From an uncultured Paracoccaceae bacterium (GTDB lineage Bacteria > Pseudomonadota > Alphaproteobacteria > Rhodobacterales > Rhodobacteraceae), in NCBI GenBank assembly GCA_937916485.1, contig CALFSV010000192.1, positions 1-15,119 on the forward strand: a stretch of 15,119 nt of DNA, read 5' to 3'. A program made the translations under genes and the position numbers. Below, piece after piece: positions 7,237 to 14,964 of the stretch. Each line of letters begins with the position of its first letter. The first letter of the stretch is position 1. The notes beneath the pieces are model-generated. The model was given only the letters and a program-made list of their open reading frames with translations, was not told the DNA's origin and ran no database searches.

Positions 7237-7264
7237 GCGGGCCGGGGGTAAGCCGCCGGCCCGC
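7237..7264 (+). other. GC-rich hairpin between binding-protein and small-permease genes
   Basis: Arms gcgggccgg (7237-7245) and ccggcccgc (7256-7264) are perfectly complementary over nine bases with a ten-base loop. Only a mild pyrimidine stretch (tcgctttcctt) follows, so it may be a leaky terminator or a 3' end-protecting stem that makes the binding-protein message more abundant than the permease message. The structure is seen directly; the role is inferred. Confidence 0.7.
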
Positions 7265-7295
7265 TCGCTTTCCTTAAATTAATGGAGCGAGGCTT

Positions 7296-7796
7296 ATGTT
7301 GCTTGTAAAGATGACCGACTGGCTGACCAAAGTGCTGATGATCTTTGGTGCAGTCTGGGCATTTTGTCTGTGTTTCGTTGCGCTTTCGGACATCATTTTG
7401 CGTGCTCTGGATATTCCGATAACCGGCACCAAGGAGATAGTGGCCAATTCGGTGGTCATCATCGTATTTATGCAGGTGGGTTACGCTGTGCGATCTAGTT
7501 CGATGCTGCGCGCGGATTTTCTCGTGGTGATGATGCCGCCACCGGTTCAGAAGGGATTGAGGATTTTTTGCTATCTTCTGGGCGGGCTGTTTTTCCTTTT
7601 TCTGCTTGACGCGGCCTTGCCGCATGCGATCCGCTCTTTTACGCGGGGCGAATTCGACGGCGTAGGCGCGTTGCAGGTGCCTGTATGGCCCGCGCGTTGG
7701 GCAATTGTCTTGGGATCGGCACTGGCAGGTTTTAATTATCTGCTGATCGCGGCGGTAGATATATTTGGGCTTGATATTGAACGGATGGACCTGTGA
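7296..7796 (+). CDS. dctQ: TRAP transporter small permease (DctQ family)
   Basis: A 166-residue inner-membrane protein with four hydrophobic helices (about 15-37, 48-68, 88-111 and 130-152), the normal DctQ layout and length. The stretch FVALSDIILRALDIPITGTKEIVANSVVIIVFMQV is typical of the family, where the first helix pair and the TGTKE-like loop precede helix 2. It pairs with the large permease to form the sodium-driven TRAP translocator, which receives substrate from the periplasmic binding protein. GGAGCGAGG lies upstream of ATG 7296. Only six bases separate it from the large permease gene. Confidence 0.9.
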   Translation: MLLVKMTDWLTKVLMIFGAVWAFCLCFVALSDIILRALDIPITGTKEIVANSVVIIVFMQVGYAVRSSSMLRADFLVVMMPPPVQKGLRIFCYLLGGLFFLFLLDAALPHAIRSFTRGEFDGVGALQVPVWPARWAIVLGSALAGFNYLLIAAVDIFGLDIERMDL

Positions 7797-7802
7797 GGAA
7801 AC

Positions 7803-9230
7803 ATGTATAACACGATGAGCGATACGCTAGAATGGGCAGGATCCGGCTTTGGCTGGATTATCGCCGCCTTCGGAGATTTACTGTCAGGGCTTTCGGGATC
7901 GACTACAACTGTCATCATCGTCTTGTTGCTGACGCTCGTATTACTGGGTGTGCATGTGGCAATCAGCCTCGGCATCACCAGTTTGGTAGGCATTTACCTA
8001 GCCACCGGAAAGATGCGTATCGTTGAGGCCACCGTCGCCTCGACCAGCGCCGAAGCCTTGCGGGATTTTACTTTTGCGGTAATCCCTTTGTTCTTACTCA
8101 TGGGTGAATTTATCGGCCGCTCCGGCGCGATTACCGATATTTACGTCGCCATCAACCGTGGCCTGAAACGCATTCCCGCGCGTCTTGGCATCGCTACAGT
8201 TCTGGGCAACACTGTCTTTTCCTTTGTGACAGGCGTGTCCATTGCCAGTGCGGCGGCCTTCGCGCGGATCGGGTATCCCGAGATGAAGGCGCACGGGTAT
8301 CACAAGGGATTTGCATTGGGTGCCATCGCAGGGTCCAGCGTGTTGGGAATGTTGATCCCACCGTCGGTCTTGATGATCGTCTGGGGTATTTTGACCGAGC
8401 AAAGCATTGGACGTCTCTTTCTAGCTGGGGTGCTGCCGGGTGTCATTCTGGCGGCACTCTTTATTGCTTATATCCTCATCACCGCTTTGCTCCGCCCTCA
8501 TACGGTCGGCAACGAAGCCGTCGAGGTCGAGTTGGAAGAGGGTGCTTTCGATCCCAAGAAGATCGAGATCAAACCAGGATCTATGGCTCTGTCAATTTTG
8601 GGCGTGCTGTTCATTATCGCCTCGGTCCTTGGTGGCATCTGGTTGGGCATTTTCACGCCGACGGAAGGGGCAGGTGCTGGCGCCACACTTGCTCTCGTGT
8701 TGGCGTTCATCAAGGGCATGACACCGCGCGGGTTTATTCAAGCCATCTATCAGGTTGGCAAGACCGCAGCGCCGATCCTGATCTTACTGCTCTGTGCCGC
8801 TTTGTATTCTAGGACACTGGCGATCACAGGTGTGACCACGTCGATCCGTGAGTTTTTTGTATATAGTGGTTTTACGGCTTGGACCGTCTTTGCGATCATA
8901 ATCCTTATCTGGTTCATCCTGGGTATGCTCATCGATTCAATTTCGATCATGCTGCTTACCGTGCCGATCGTAGAACCTGTAGCGGTTGCCTTCGGGTTTG
9001 ATCAGCTTGCCTTCGCCATTGTCGGCATACTCGCCATCGAAGCAGGGTTACTGACGCCACCGTTCGGTCTGCTGGTCTATACTGTTAAGGCCGCAATCCG
9101 TGACGACGACGTGAGCGTTGCCCAAATTTTCGTCTCTTGTGTGCCGTACTGGATCATCATCCTTCTAACGGGTGTGACATTGATGTTGGTACCCAGCATC
9201 GTCAATTTCCTTCCCAATCTCATGATGTAG
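7803..9230 (+). CDS. dctM: TRAP transporter large permease (DctM family)
   Basis: A 475-residue polytopic inner-membrane protein with about 12-13 membrane segments; family members are usually 425-440 residues, or longer when the N-terminus is extended, as here. Typical DctM landmarks are AVIPLFLLMGEFIGRSG, VSIASAAAFARIGYPEMKAHGY, LIPPSVLMIVWGILTEQSIGRLFLAG and GIFTPTEGAGAGA. The C-terminal part has ILGMLIDSISIMLLTVPI and LTPPFGLLVYTVKA. It forms the transport core driven by a sodium gradient and works with the DctP and DctQ proteins encoded just upstream. GAGGAAAC precedes ATG 7803; ATG at 7815 is an alternative start. A charged cytoplasmic loop near 238-255 (EVELEEGAFDPKKIEIKPG) is longer than I would expect for the family. 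Confidence 0.92.
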   Translation: MYNTMSDTLEWAGSGFGWIIAAFGDLLSGLSGSTTTVIIVLLLTLVLLGVHVAISLGITSLVGIYLATGKMRIVEATVASTSAEALRDFTFAVIPLFLLMGEFIGRSGAITDIYVAINRGLKRIPARLGIATVLGNTVFSFVTGVSIASAAAFARIGYPEMKAHGYHKGFALGAIAGSSVLGMLIPPSVLMIVWGILTEQSIGRLFLAGVLPGVILAALFIAYILITALLRPHTVGNEAVEVELEEGAFDPKKIEIKPGSMALSILGVLFIIASVLGGIWLGIFTPTEGAGAGATLALVLAFIKGMTPRGFIQAIYQVGKTAAPILILLLCAALYSRTLAITGVTTSIREFFVYSGFTAWTVFAIIILIWFILGMLIDSISIMLLTVPIVEPVAVAFGFDQLAFAIVGILAIEAGLLTPPFGLLVYTVKAAIRDDDVSVAQIFVSCVPYWIIILLTGVTLMLVPSIVNFLPNLMM

Positions 9231-9243
9231 AGAGGACTTTCTC

Positions 9244-9549
9244 ATGCCCGCATTCTGGCTAGCACGGTCCAAAATTAACGAACCTGTCGCCTATAAGCGC
9301 TACACGGACCAAGTCCCCAGCATTATAGCAAAACACGGGGGCAAGGTACTGGCGCGTGGTGGTAAGTTTGAGATCATGGAAGGTCCGGATTATTTCGAAC
9401 GCTTCGTGGTCATTGAATTTCCGACATTGGAAGCTGGCGTAAATTGCTTTCGCTCCCCAGAATACGATGACGCCGCCCGCCACCGTCGCGAAAACGGTGT
9501 GGGCGAGGTGCAGACTGTTATGCTCGAAGCAGGCGAATTTACCAAATAA
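9244..9549 (+). CDS. DUF1330 domain protein
   Basis: A 101-residue protein with a ferredoxin-like (dimeric alpha-beta barrel) fold. The pattern begins MPAFWLARSKINEPVAYKRY and continues with VPSIIAKHGGKVLARGGKFEIMEG, FVVIEFPTLEAGVNCFRSPEYDDAA and a final Arg-rich helix, and covers the complete DUF1330 domain. No catalytic function has been firmly assigned to the family; it often accompanies catabolic or redox genes and may bind or process small acids. An AGAGGA site precedes ATG 9244, 13 bases after the large permease stop and 12 bases before the next MDR gene, so it is a full member of the operon. Confidence 0.88.
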   Translation: MPAFWLARSKINEPVAYKRYTDQVPSIIAKHGGKVLARGGKFEIMEGPDYFERFVVIEFPTLEAGVNCFRSPEYDDAARHRRENGVGEVQTVMLEAGEFTK

Positions 9550-9561
9550 AGGAAGCGATCT

Positions 9562-10536
9562 ATGCAAGCTAAACGTGTCGTAATGAAAGCCCAAGGCGGG
9601 CCGGACATGATGGAACTCGAAACGGTGACTTTGCCTGCACCCGCCGCCGGCGAGGTTCAAATTCAGCAAACGGCCATCGGGCTGAACTACATGGATGTGT
9701 ATCAACGTTCGGGCGCCTATCCGTTGCCTTTGCCAAGTCCCCTCGGGCTGGAAGCCGCTGGAGAAATTATCGCCCTGGGCGAAGATGTTAGCGACTTGGC
9801 GATCGGTGACCGCGTGGTGTACGGCGGTGTCCTAGGATCCTATGCGAGCCACCGAAACGCCCCTGCAGCGCGATGCATAAAAATTCCAGATGGTATCACC
9901 GACGAACAAGCAGCCGCCGTTTTGATGAAGGGCCTGACGGTCGAATATCTTCTGAACCGGACATATCAAGTCAAAGCGGGACAGGACGTGTTGTTCTGGG
10001 CGGCATCGGGCGGTGTTGGCCAGCTCGCAGGTCAGTGGGGCAAGCATATCGGCGCACGCATGATTGGTGTCACGGCAGGGGCAGAGAATTGCGCGGCGAT
10101 CAAAAATCTCGGTTATGCCGATGCGCTCGATCGCAAATCAGAAGACATCGGTGCGCGTGTGCGCGAACTGACCGATGGCAAGGGCGTTCCCGTTGTCTAT
10201 GACAGTGTTGGCGCGGCCAGTTTTGATGCGTCCATCGACAGCCTTGCGACGTACGGATTGCTTGTGTCCTTTGGCGCAACAACGGGCCCCGCGCCGGATG
10301 TGTCGCCGCATTTATTACAGGTTAAGGGATCGCTTTATTTCACCCGCCCGACGCTTGCGAACTACGTCGCCTCCCGCGAGGACTTGGTACATTCGGCGGG
10401 TGAAACATTCCGCCTCATGAAAGAAGGTGTGCTGAGCGTCAACGTGAACCAGCGGTTTGAACTGGGCGACATCGTCGCGGCCCATGAGGCGCTTGAGAGT
10501 GGCGAAACCACCGGCTCGACCATTCTAACGCCGTAA
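9562..10536 (+). CDS. Zinc-independent quinone oxidoreductase-like MDR protein
   Basis: A 324-residue MDR enzyme of the quinone oxidoreductase (QOR/zeta-crystallin) group. It lacks the structural zinc cysteines and the catalytic Cys-His pair of the other MDR at 3538, and has IGLNYMDVYQRSGAYP and LGLEAAGEI, the QOR signatures. The nucleotide motif AASGGVG is at 147-153, which favours NADPH. Such enzymes reduce quinones or the C=C bond of enones. Its place directly before the carrier and the molybdenum hydroxylase genes suggests either a pathway reductase or an electron link to the quinone pool; this is inference. An AGGAAG site precedes ATG 9562. The next gene starts four bases after its stop. 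Confidence 0.9.
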   Translation: MQAKRVVMKAQGGPDMMELETVTLPAPAAGEVQIQQTAIGLNYMDVYQRSGAYPLPLPSPLGLEAAGEIIALGEDVSDLAIGDRVVYGGVLGSYASHRNAPAARCIKIPDGITDEQAAAVLMKGLTVEYLLNRTYQVKAGQDVLFWAASGGVGQLAGQWGKHIGARMIGVTAGAENCAAIKNLGYADALDRKSEDIGARVRELTDGKGVPVVYDSVGAASFDASIDSLATYGLLVSFGATTGPAPDVSPHLLQVKGSLYFTRPTLANYVASREDLVHSAGETFRLMKEGVLSVNVNQRFELGDIVAAHEALESGETTGSTILTP

Positions 10537-10540
10537 CCCC

Positions 10541-11935
10541 ATGAGCAGCGAAAACAGCCCTATGATGTCAAAAATCACTACTCCACGTGTTGTGGTTTGG
10601 GGTTTTGTTGTGCTGCTCGTCGCGGTTTTCGCCACAACCACTCAGGCGGATGTGCTGTTAAGGGTAGGCGCGATTTCTGGCCTGGCGATCGCCATGTTTG
10701 CAACGCGTTTGTTGCCCGAGGTCGTCACAGCGATTGGCTGTTTCCTGGCATTTATCGCAATATCGGCCGCGCCCAACGACGTTATTTTTTCGGGATTTTC
10801 CAGTGGTGGCTTCTGGTTGCTGTTTTCGGGGCTGATCATCGGAACGGCAATTTCGATGACAGGGCTGGGCATGCAAATCGCATTGCGCATTTTTCAACGG
10901 ACCGGAGATTCCTACCGCAATGCCGCGTTGTTGATGGCGTTCAGCGGCTTGGGGCTAGGGTTGTTGGTCCCGGCCACGTTGCCACGTATTATCGTATTGA
11001 TGCCGATTGCGATGTCTTTATCAAAAACAATGGGTTACGCGGCTGGATCGCGCGGACATGTTGGGCTGACAGTGACGGGTGCGGCGGCCACGTTATTGCC
11101 GACCTACGCAATTCTGACGGCTAATCTGCCAACGATTATTCATTTTGGTGCTTTCGAAACCCTCTACGATGTTCGCCAGTCCTATGCCCTTTATTTCGTC
11201 GAACAGGCCCCGATTAACTTGATCCGTTTCCTGACGCTTTTGGCAATTATGCTGCCGTTCGCCGCCCCGCGCGCAGACGCGGTATCATCGTTGGACGCTC
11301 CGACCCCATTCACCAGCGTGCAAAAGCGACTTCTGGCGCTGTTGGGTATCGCGATGTTGTTCTGGGTCACAGACACCGTGCACGGCATTTCGCCTGCTTG
11401 GGTGGCGCTGTCATTGGCGGCTGTGTTGCTCGTGCCCGGCTTCGGTATGCTGGATACTGGCGTGATGAAAACGAAAGTCGACATGTCGCCGGCGTTCTTT
11501 TTGGCCGCACTTTTCGCGATCAGCGCGGTTGCACAATACACAGGGCTTGGGGCGTTTGCAGCGGATCGATTGATCCCTTTATTGGGGCTTGGGCAGGGCG
11601 GTGATCTTCGTAATCTTTACGCAGTGACGGGGCTTTCGACAGTCCTGTCACATCTGACAACCGCGCCTGCGGCCCCCGCGATCCTTGCACCCTTGGCACA
11701 GTCCATCGCGACTGAAACTGGATGGACCATTGAGACAATCGCCATGGTGCAGGTCATTGGCATCAGCACGCCGATTATACCGTATCAGGCCCCGCCTTTG
11801 ATTATCGCGATGGCCTTGGGGCATATCCCAATGGCGGCCTTGTTTCGCGTGTGTTTGTGGCTGGCAGCCGCGGTGGCATTTGTTGGGATGCCACTGACAT
11901 ACCTGTGGTGGAATTATTTGGGGATTTTCGGATGA
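10541..11935 (+). CDS. SLC13/DASS-like anion permease
   Basis: A 464-residue polytopic inner-membrane protein, of normal length for the divalent-anion/sodium symporter (SLC13) group. The N-terminal repeat contains GFSSGGFWLLFSGLIIGTAI and MTGLGMQIALRIFQRTG, where DASS proteins have the FWLiFaGFiiG...tGL...RI pattern. The two Ser-Asn-Thr sodium-site loops of the family are not recognisable: the equivalents read VPATLPR (143-149) and SHLTTAPAAP (370-379). It may therefore be coupled differently or belong to a sister family. It gives the operon a second uptake route besides the TRAP system and could instead export a product. No good ribosome site precedes ATG 10541, so translation may be coupled to the upstream QOR gene, or start at ATG 10562 or 10565. 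It overlaps the next gene by ATGA. Confidence 0.8.
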   Translation: MSSENSPMMSKITTPRVVVWGFVVLLVAVFATTTQADVLLRVGAISGLAIAMFATRLLPEVVTAIGCFLAFIAISAAPNDVIFSGFSSGGFWLLFSGLIIGTAISMTGLGMQIALRIFQRTGDSYRNAALLMAFSGLGLGLLVPATLPRIIVLMPIAMSLSKTMGYAAGSRGHVGLTVTGAAATLLPTYAILTANLPTIIHFGAFETLYDVRQSYALYFVEQAPINLIRFLTLLAIMLPFAAPRADAVSSLDAPTPFTSVQKRLLALLGIAMLFWVTDTVHGISPAWVALSLAAVLLVPGFGMLDTGVMKTKVDMSPAFFLAALFAISAVAQYTGLGAFAADRLIPLLGLGQGGDLRNLYAVTGLSTVLSHLTTAPAAPAILAPLAQSIATETGWTIETIAMVQVIGISTPIIPYQAPPLIIAMALGHIPMAALFRVCLWLAAAVAFVGMPLTYLWWNYLGIFG

Positions 11936-12393
11936 GCGGCAAAATCACGTTTACCTTGAATGGAACGCTAGTTTCTGCGTCGGCCAAACCCACCACGCCA
12001 TTGCTGTTCGCGCTACGCAACACACTGGATCACAAAGGCACGCGGCTAGGATGTGGTGAGGGGCATTGTGGTGCCTGCACAGTGGTTTTAGACGGTTTTC
12101 CAGTTACCTCCTGCAATTTGCCTCTCTCGGCCGTTGAAGGGAAGAATATTGCCACGGTTGAGGGAATATTGGACGCTGGGCATCCGTTGATTGCCGCCCT
12201 GTTAACCCATCAGGCGGGGCAATGCGGCTATTGCCTGCCAGGCATTCTGACCCGCGCAGCCACAATGATTGATGCAGGCGATACGGTCGACACAATCCGC
12301 GACGGGCTGGACGCCAACCTATGTCGATGCGGTGCGCAAGGCCGGATTCTGGCCGCGATTACCGATGTAGTCGCGCAGCGTGATACGCAATGA
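11932..12393 (+). CDS. [2Fe-2S] small subunit of a molybdenum hydroxylase (xanthine dehydrogenase family)
   Basis: A 153-residue electron-transfer subunit with both iron-sulfur clusters intact. The N-terminal plant-ferredoxin-type domain has C41, C46, C49 and C61 (GCGEGHCGACT...SC). The C-terminal four-helix domain has C98, C101, C131 and C133 (GQCGYC...CRC). In related enzymes (IorA, NicA, CoxS) these pass electrons from the molybdenum centre in the partner subunit. Start ATG 11932 overlaps the carrier stop as ATGA; an in-frame ATG further upstream at 11851 would lie within the carrier gene and is rejected. It ends overlapping the large-subunit gene, again ATGA, so the two subunits are translationally coupled. 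No FAD subunit gene is present nearby. Confidence 0.95.
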   Translation: MSGKITFTLNGTLVSASAKPTTPLLFALRNTLDHKGTRLGCGEGHCGACTVVLDGFPVTSCNLPLSAVEGKNIATVEGILDAGHPLIAALLTHQAGQCGYCLPGILTRAATMIDAGDTVDTIRDGLDANLCRCGAQGRILAAITDVVAQRDTQ

Positions 12394-14465
12394 GCGCGCC
12401 GTTTATTCCGCCCCCGTTGATCGCGTTTCCGCTGATCCGTGATTGGGTGTCTTTCGCGTCCGATGGCGAGGTTCATTTGTTATCGGGACGGGTTGAACTG
12501 GGACAGGGGATCACAACCGCGTTGATCCAGATTGCTGCTGACGAGCTTGATGTTGACATGGGGGCTATCTGCCTCACTCAAGGCCATACAGAGATCTCAC
12601 CGGCTGAGGGCCCGACTGTCGGCAGCCTTTCGGTAACTTTTGGCGGGCAGTCTATCCGCCTTGCGACGTCAGCTGCGCGGATCGTCATGTTGCGGCATGC
12701 CGCTGACCTTTTACAGGCGACGCCAGACGATCTGTCGGTTCAAGACGGGGACATCCTCAAAGATGGGCAAGAGACAGGGATGAGTTATGCCAGCCTATCG
12801 CAATCCGTGAATTTGGCTGTTGCGGCGCTCGAGTATGCAACCCCAAAACTGTCTGACGAGCGGCGGGTTGCAGGAAAAGCAGCACCACGCGTCGATTTGG
12901 CCGCACGCCTGGGCGCAGGATATTTGTTGCACGATATGATGGTTGAGGGCATGTGGCATGGCCGTGTCATTCAACCACCCTCCCTGACGGCGATTGCCAC
13001 AGATGTGCCCGACCTGCGCGATGGGGCCGTTTTGGTGCGCGATGGTCAGTTTTTATCAGTGGTAGCGCAGGACGAATACATTGCGCTGAGTGAGGCCAAC
13101 CGTCTGGCAAACGTTATCACTTGGAAAGATATTCCGGTTAGTAATACCCACCCAATTGAGGGGCTGGATGGCCCAATTGTCGAAAGCGAAACCTTGTATG
13201 ACGCCGAAAATCTGGATGCCGGAAGCACCGAAGTCAGCATTACCCTAACCAAACCCGTCTTGAGCCATGCATCGATCGGCCCATCCTGCGCGGTTGCACA
13301 GTGGGACGGCGACGCTCTGACGGTTTGGGCGCATAGCCAGAATGTCTTTGCGCTCAAAGCATCGCTTGCGCGTGTGTTGAACCACCTGGTTGAGAAAATC
13401 ACAGTGATTTTCGCACCTGGGGCGGGGTGTTACGGGCACAATAGTTCTGATGATGTGGCGCTTGATGCCGCCCTTATGGCGCGCGGAGCGGGGCGGCCTG
13501 TTCGCGCGCTTTGGCAGCGGCAGGATGAGTTTTTGCATGCGCCATTTAACCCTGCGATGCGGACCGCCATGACGGCGCGACTGGATGAGGATGGCAAGAT
13601 CGTGTCCTTTGACGCCGATGTCATCAGCCCGCCACACTCGACGCGGCCCGCTGGCATGGACGAACCAAACTTGCGTGCGCAGCAATTCCTATTCGACCCT
13701 ATGCCAATGGGGCCTGGCAATGATGCACCCCAACCCATGGGCGGCGCGGATCGCAACGCTGTTCCCGGCTATGAGATTGCCGCCGTGCGCGTGGTGCGCA
13801 ACCGTCCCGCCGTGGTGCCATATCGCACCAGTGCCATGCGCGGACTGGGTGCATTCACCAATGTTATTGCGCTGGAATCCCTGATGGAAAGCTGCGCTGA
13901 GGCGGCAGGCATGGACGCAATAGAATATCGATTGGCGCATCTGACAGATCCGCGCGCTATCAGTGTGATCGAAGCACTACGTGATATGGTAGAGCCGCGG
14001 GATATGGCGGATGGTGTCGGGTATGGATTTGGTTATGCGCGCTATAAAAATTCGGCGGGCTATCTGGGTTGCATCGCACGGGTTATTGTCGAAGACGAGG
14101 TGCGCGTCAGTGATGTTTGGTGCGTCGCGGACGTTGGCGAAGCGATCAACCCAAATGGCACGATCAATCAACTTGAGGGCGGAATTGTTCAAGCCATAAG
14201 TTGGGCATTAAAAGAAGAAGTTCGCTTTGCGGGTGGGCAAAACCTAACTGAAAGCTGGGATGATTATCCGATTTTGAAATTCTCCGAGGTGCCAGAAATG
14301 CACACCCGATTGATCGGACCGCAAGATGAAATGCCGCTTGGAGCCGGTGAAATCTCATCCGGTCCGGCGGGTGCGGCTGTGGTTAATGCTGTCCGAAATG
14401 CGCTTGGCGTTGTGCCGGACCGTTTGCCGCTTAGTCGTCACGCATTGGTGACGTTGCTGAGCTGA
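12390..14465 (+). CDS. Molybdopterin-binding large subunit of a molybdenum hydroxylase (IorB/NicB-like)
   Basis: A 691-residue catalytic subunit that binds the molybdopterin cofactor and hydroxylates a substrate with water-derived oxygen. It starts directly in the cofactor domain with GRVELGQGITTALIQIAADE (GQG at 38-40); the hammerhead-like segment (DMMVEGMWHGRVIQPPS) follows at about 180-196. This order is that of isoquinoline oxidoreductase IorB and nicotinate dehydrogenase NicB, not of classical XDH. Other Moco contacts are GAGCYGHNSSDD (about 347-358) and YRTSAMRGLGAF. The catalytic base E654 is present in PLGAGEISSGPAGAAVVNAV. No cytochrome c domains follow, unlike NicB. Substrates of relatives are N-heterocycles, nicotinate or aldehydes; this one is unknown. 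The cofactor maturation gene (XdhC type) is not in the window. Last gene of the operon; its stop lies 12 bases from a minus-strand gene remnant. Confidence 0.93.
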   Translation: MSAPFIPPPLIAFPLIRDWVSFASDGEVHLLSGRVELGQGITTALIQIAADELDVDMGAICLTQGHTEISPAEGPTVGSLSVTFGGQSIRLATSAARIVMLRHAADLLQATPDDLSVQDGDILKDGQETGMSYASLSQSVNLAVAALEYATPKLSDERRVAGKAAPRVDLAARLGAGYLLHDMMVEGMWHGRVIQPPSLTAIATDVPDLRDGAVLVRDGQFLSVVAQDEYIALSEANRLANVITWKDIPVSNTHPIEGLDGPIVESETLYDAENLDAGSTEVSITLTKPVLSHASIGPSCAVAQWDGDALTVWAHSQNVFALKASLARVLNHLVEKITVIFAPGAGCYGHNSSDDVALDAALMARGAGRPVRALWQRQDEFLHAPFNPAMRTAMTARLDEDGKIVSFDADVISPPHSTRPAGMDEPNLRAQQFLFDPMPMGPGNDAPQPMGGADRNAVPGYEIAAVRVVRNRPAVVPYRTSAMRGLGAFTNVIALESLMESCAEAAGMDAIEYRLAHLTDPRAISVIEALRDMVEPRDMADGVGYGFGYARYKNSAGYLGCIARVIVEDEVRVSDVWCVADVGEAINPNGTINQLEGGIVQAISWALKEEVRFAGGQNLTESWDDYPILKFSEVPEMHTRLIGPQDEMPLGAGEISSGPAGAAVVNAVRNALGVVPDRLPLSRHALVTLLS

Positions 14466-14477
14466 TTTGGACTAAGC

Positions 14478-14632
14478 TCACAGATTGCTCAACCCCACGC
14501 GGATCAGGTTGAGCGAGATCAAGAATAAGGCGATTTCGACGATGATGAAAAAGGCGCGCTGCGGGATGAGCTTCGTCAAATTGTAACCGACCCATACCCC
14601 CAAAATCGCCACGCAGGACAGGATCATCATGG
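14478..14632 (-). pseudogene. C-terminal remnant of a second TauE/SafE permease
   Basis: The minus frame ending with TGA at 14478-14480 reads MILSCVAILGVWVGYNLTKL then IPQRAFFIIVEIALFLISLN and LIRVGLSNL. This is a TauE/SafE C-terminus with the G.w.G..l.k.iP...F motif and final membrane helix, homologous to but different from the intact permease at 169-954. Reading upstream, similarity stops near 14632. The frame then runs through unrelated AT-rich DNA to an in-frame stop around 14656. No start or N-terminal four fifths is present, so it is a truncated relic. Confidence 0.75.
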
Positions 14633-14738
14633 TACGTGATGTAAATTTACGGACTATAATTAAGGTTCAAGGTACGGCAATGTAAAATTCCGAGTATCGA
14701 ACTCAGCTACTACTTCGCCTTTCAAAAATTATTAACTC

Positions 14739-14773
14739 GGCCAGCCAGTCAAAAAATTCTGTGCTGGCTGGTC
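14739..14773. repeat. Inverted repeat with 10-base arms
   Basis: Left arm ggccagccag (14739-14748) and right arm ctggctggtc (14764-14773) pair over ten bases with one G-T wobble and a 15-base loop. It is the strongest fold in the AT-rich stretch. It lacks a T-run on either side, so it does not look like a simple terminator; a mobile-element end or protein-binding site is possible. Confidence 0.6.
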
Positions 14774-14834
14774 CGACTTGATAAATTTCATTTAGAGTGG
14801 ATTTCTGTATTAGATGTATCAAAAATGACTTCTT

Positions 14835-14869
14835 GGCTTCCTAATTCATTAGAGAGAAGGAGCCTTTTT
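14835..14869 (+). terminator. Possible rho-independent terminator
   Basis: GGCTtCCT (14835-14842) pairs with AGGAGCC (14858-14864), with one bulged base, and is followed directly by TTTTT (14865-14869). The loop contains a smaller ctaat/attag pair. It could end plus-strand transcription coming out of the operon about 370 bases upstream, or transcription of a lost gene. Confidence 0.4.
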
Positions 14870-14964
14870 CAAAAAAAATGCGTGAGCAGGACATATCACT
14901 ACAGAAGGGCGGCTGTTTTTCGCCCCCCCCCACACCTATTGAGGGTTAAGCAAAGTGACTTTCC

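Larger units (their letters stand above)
14633..14964. other. AT-rich intergenic region without a convincing gene
   Basis: About 330 bases that are visibly richer in A+T than the operon. A stop-free stretch on the minus strand (14706-14840, 45 codons, ending ...FFDWLAELIIFERRSSS) and a 47-codon ORF on the plus strand (14825-14968) have no start support or recognised family. The region holds a strong inverted repeat (14739-14773), a possible terminator (14835-14869), an A8 run and a C9 run (14923-14931). Confidence 0.6.

Noticed and set aside
11851..12393. Longer [2Fe-2S] subunit starting at 11851
   Set aside because: The extension lies inside the carrier gene; ATG at 11932 matches family length and overlaps the stop by ATGA.
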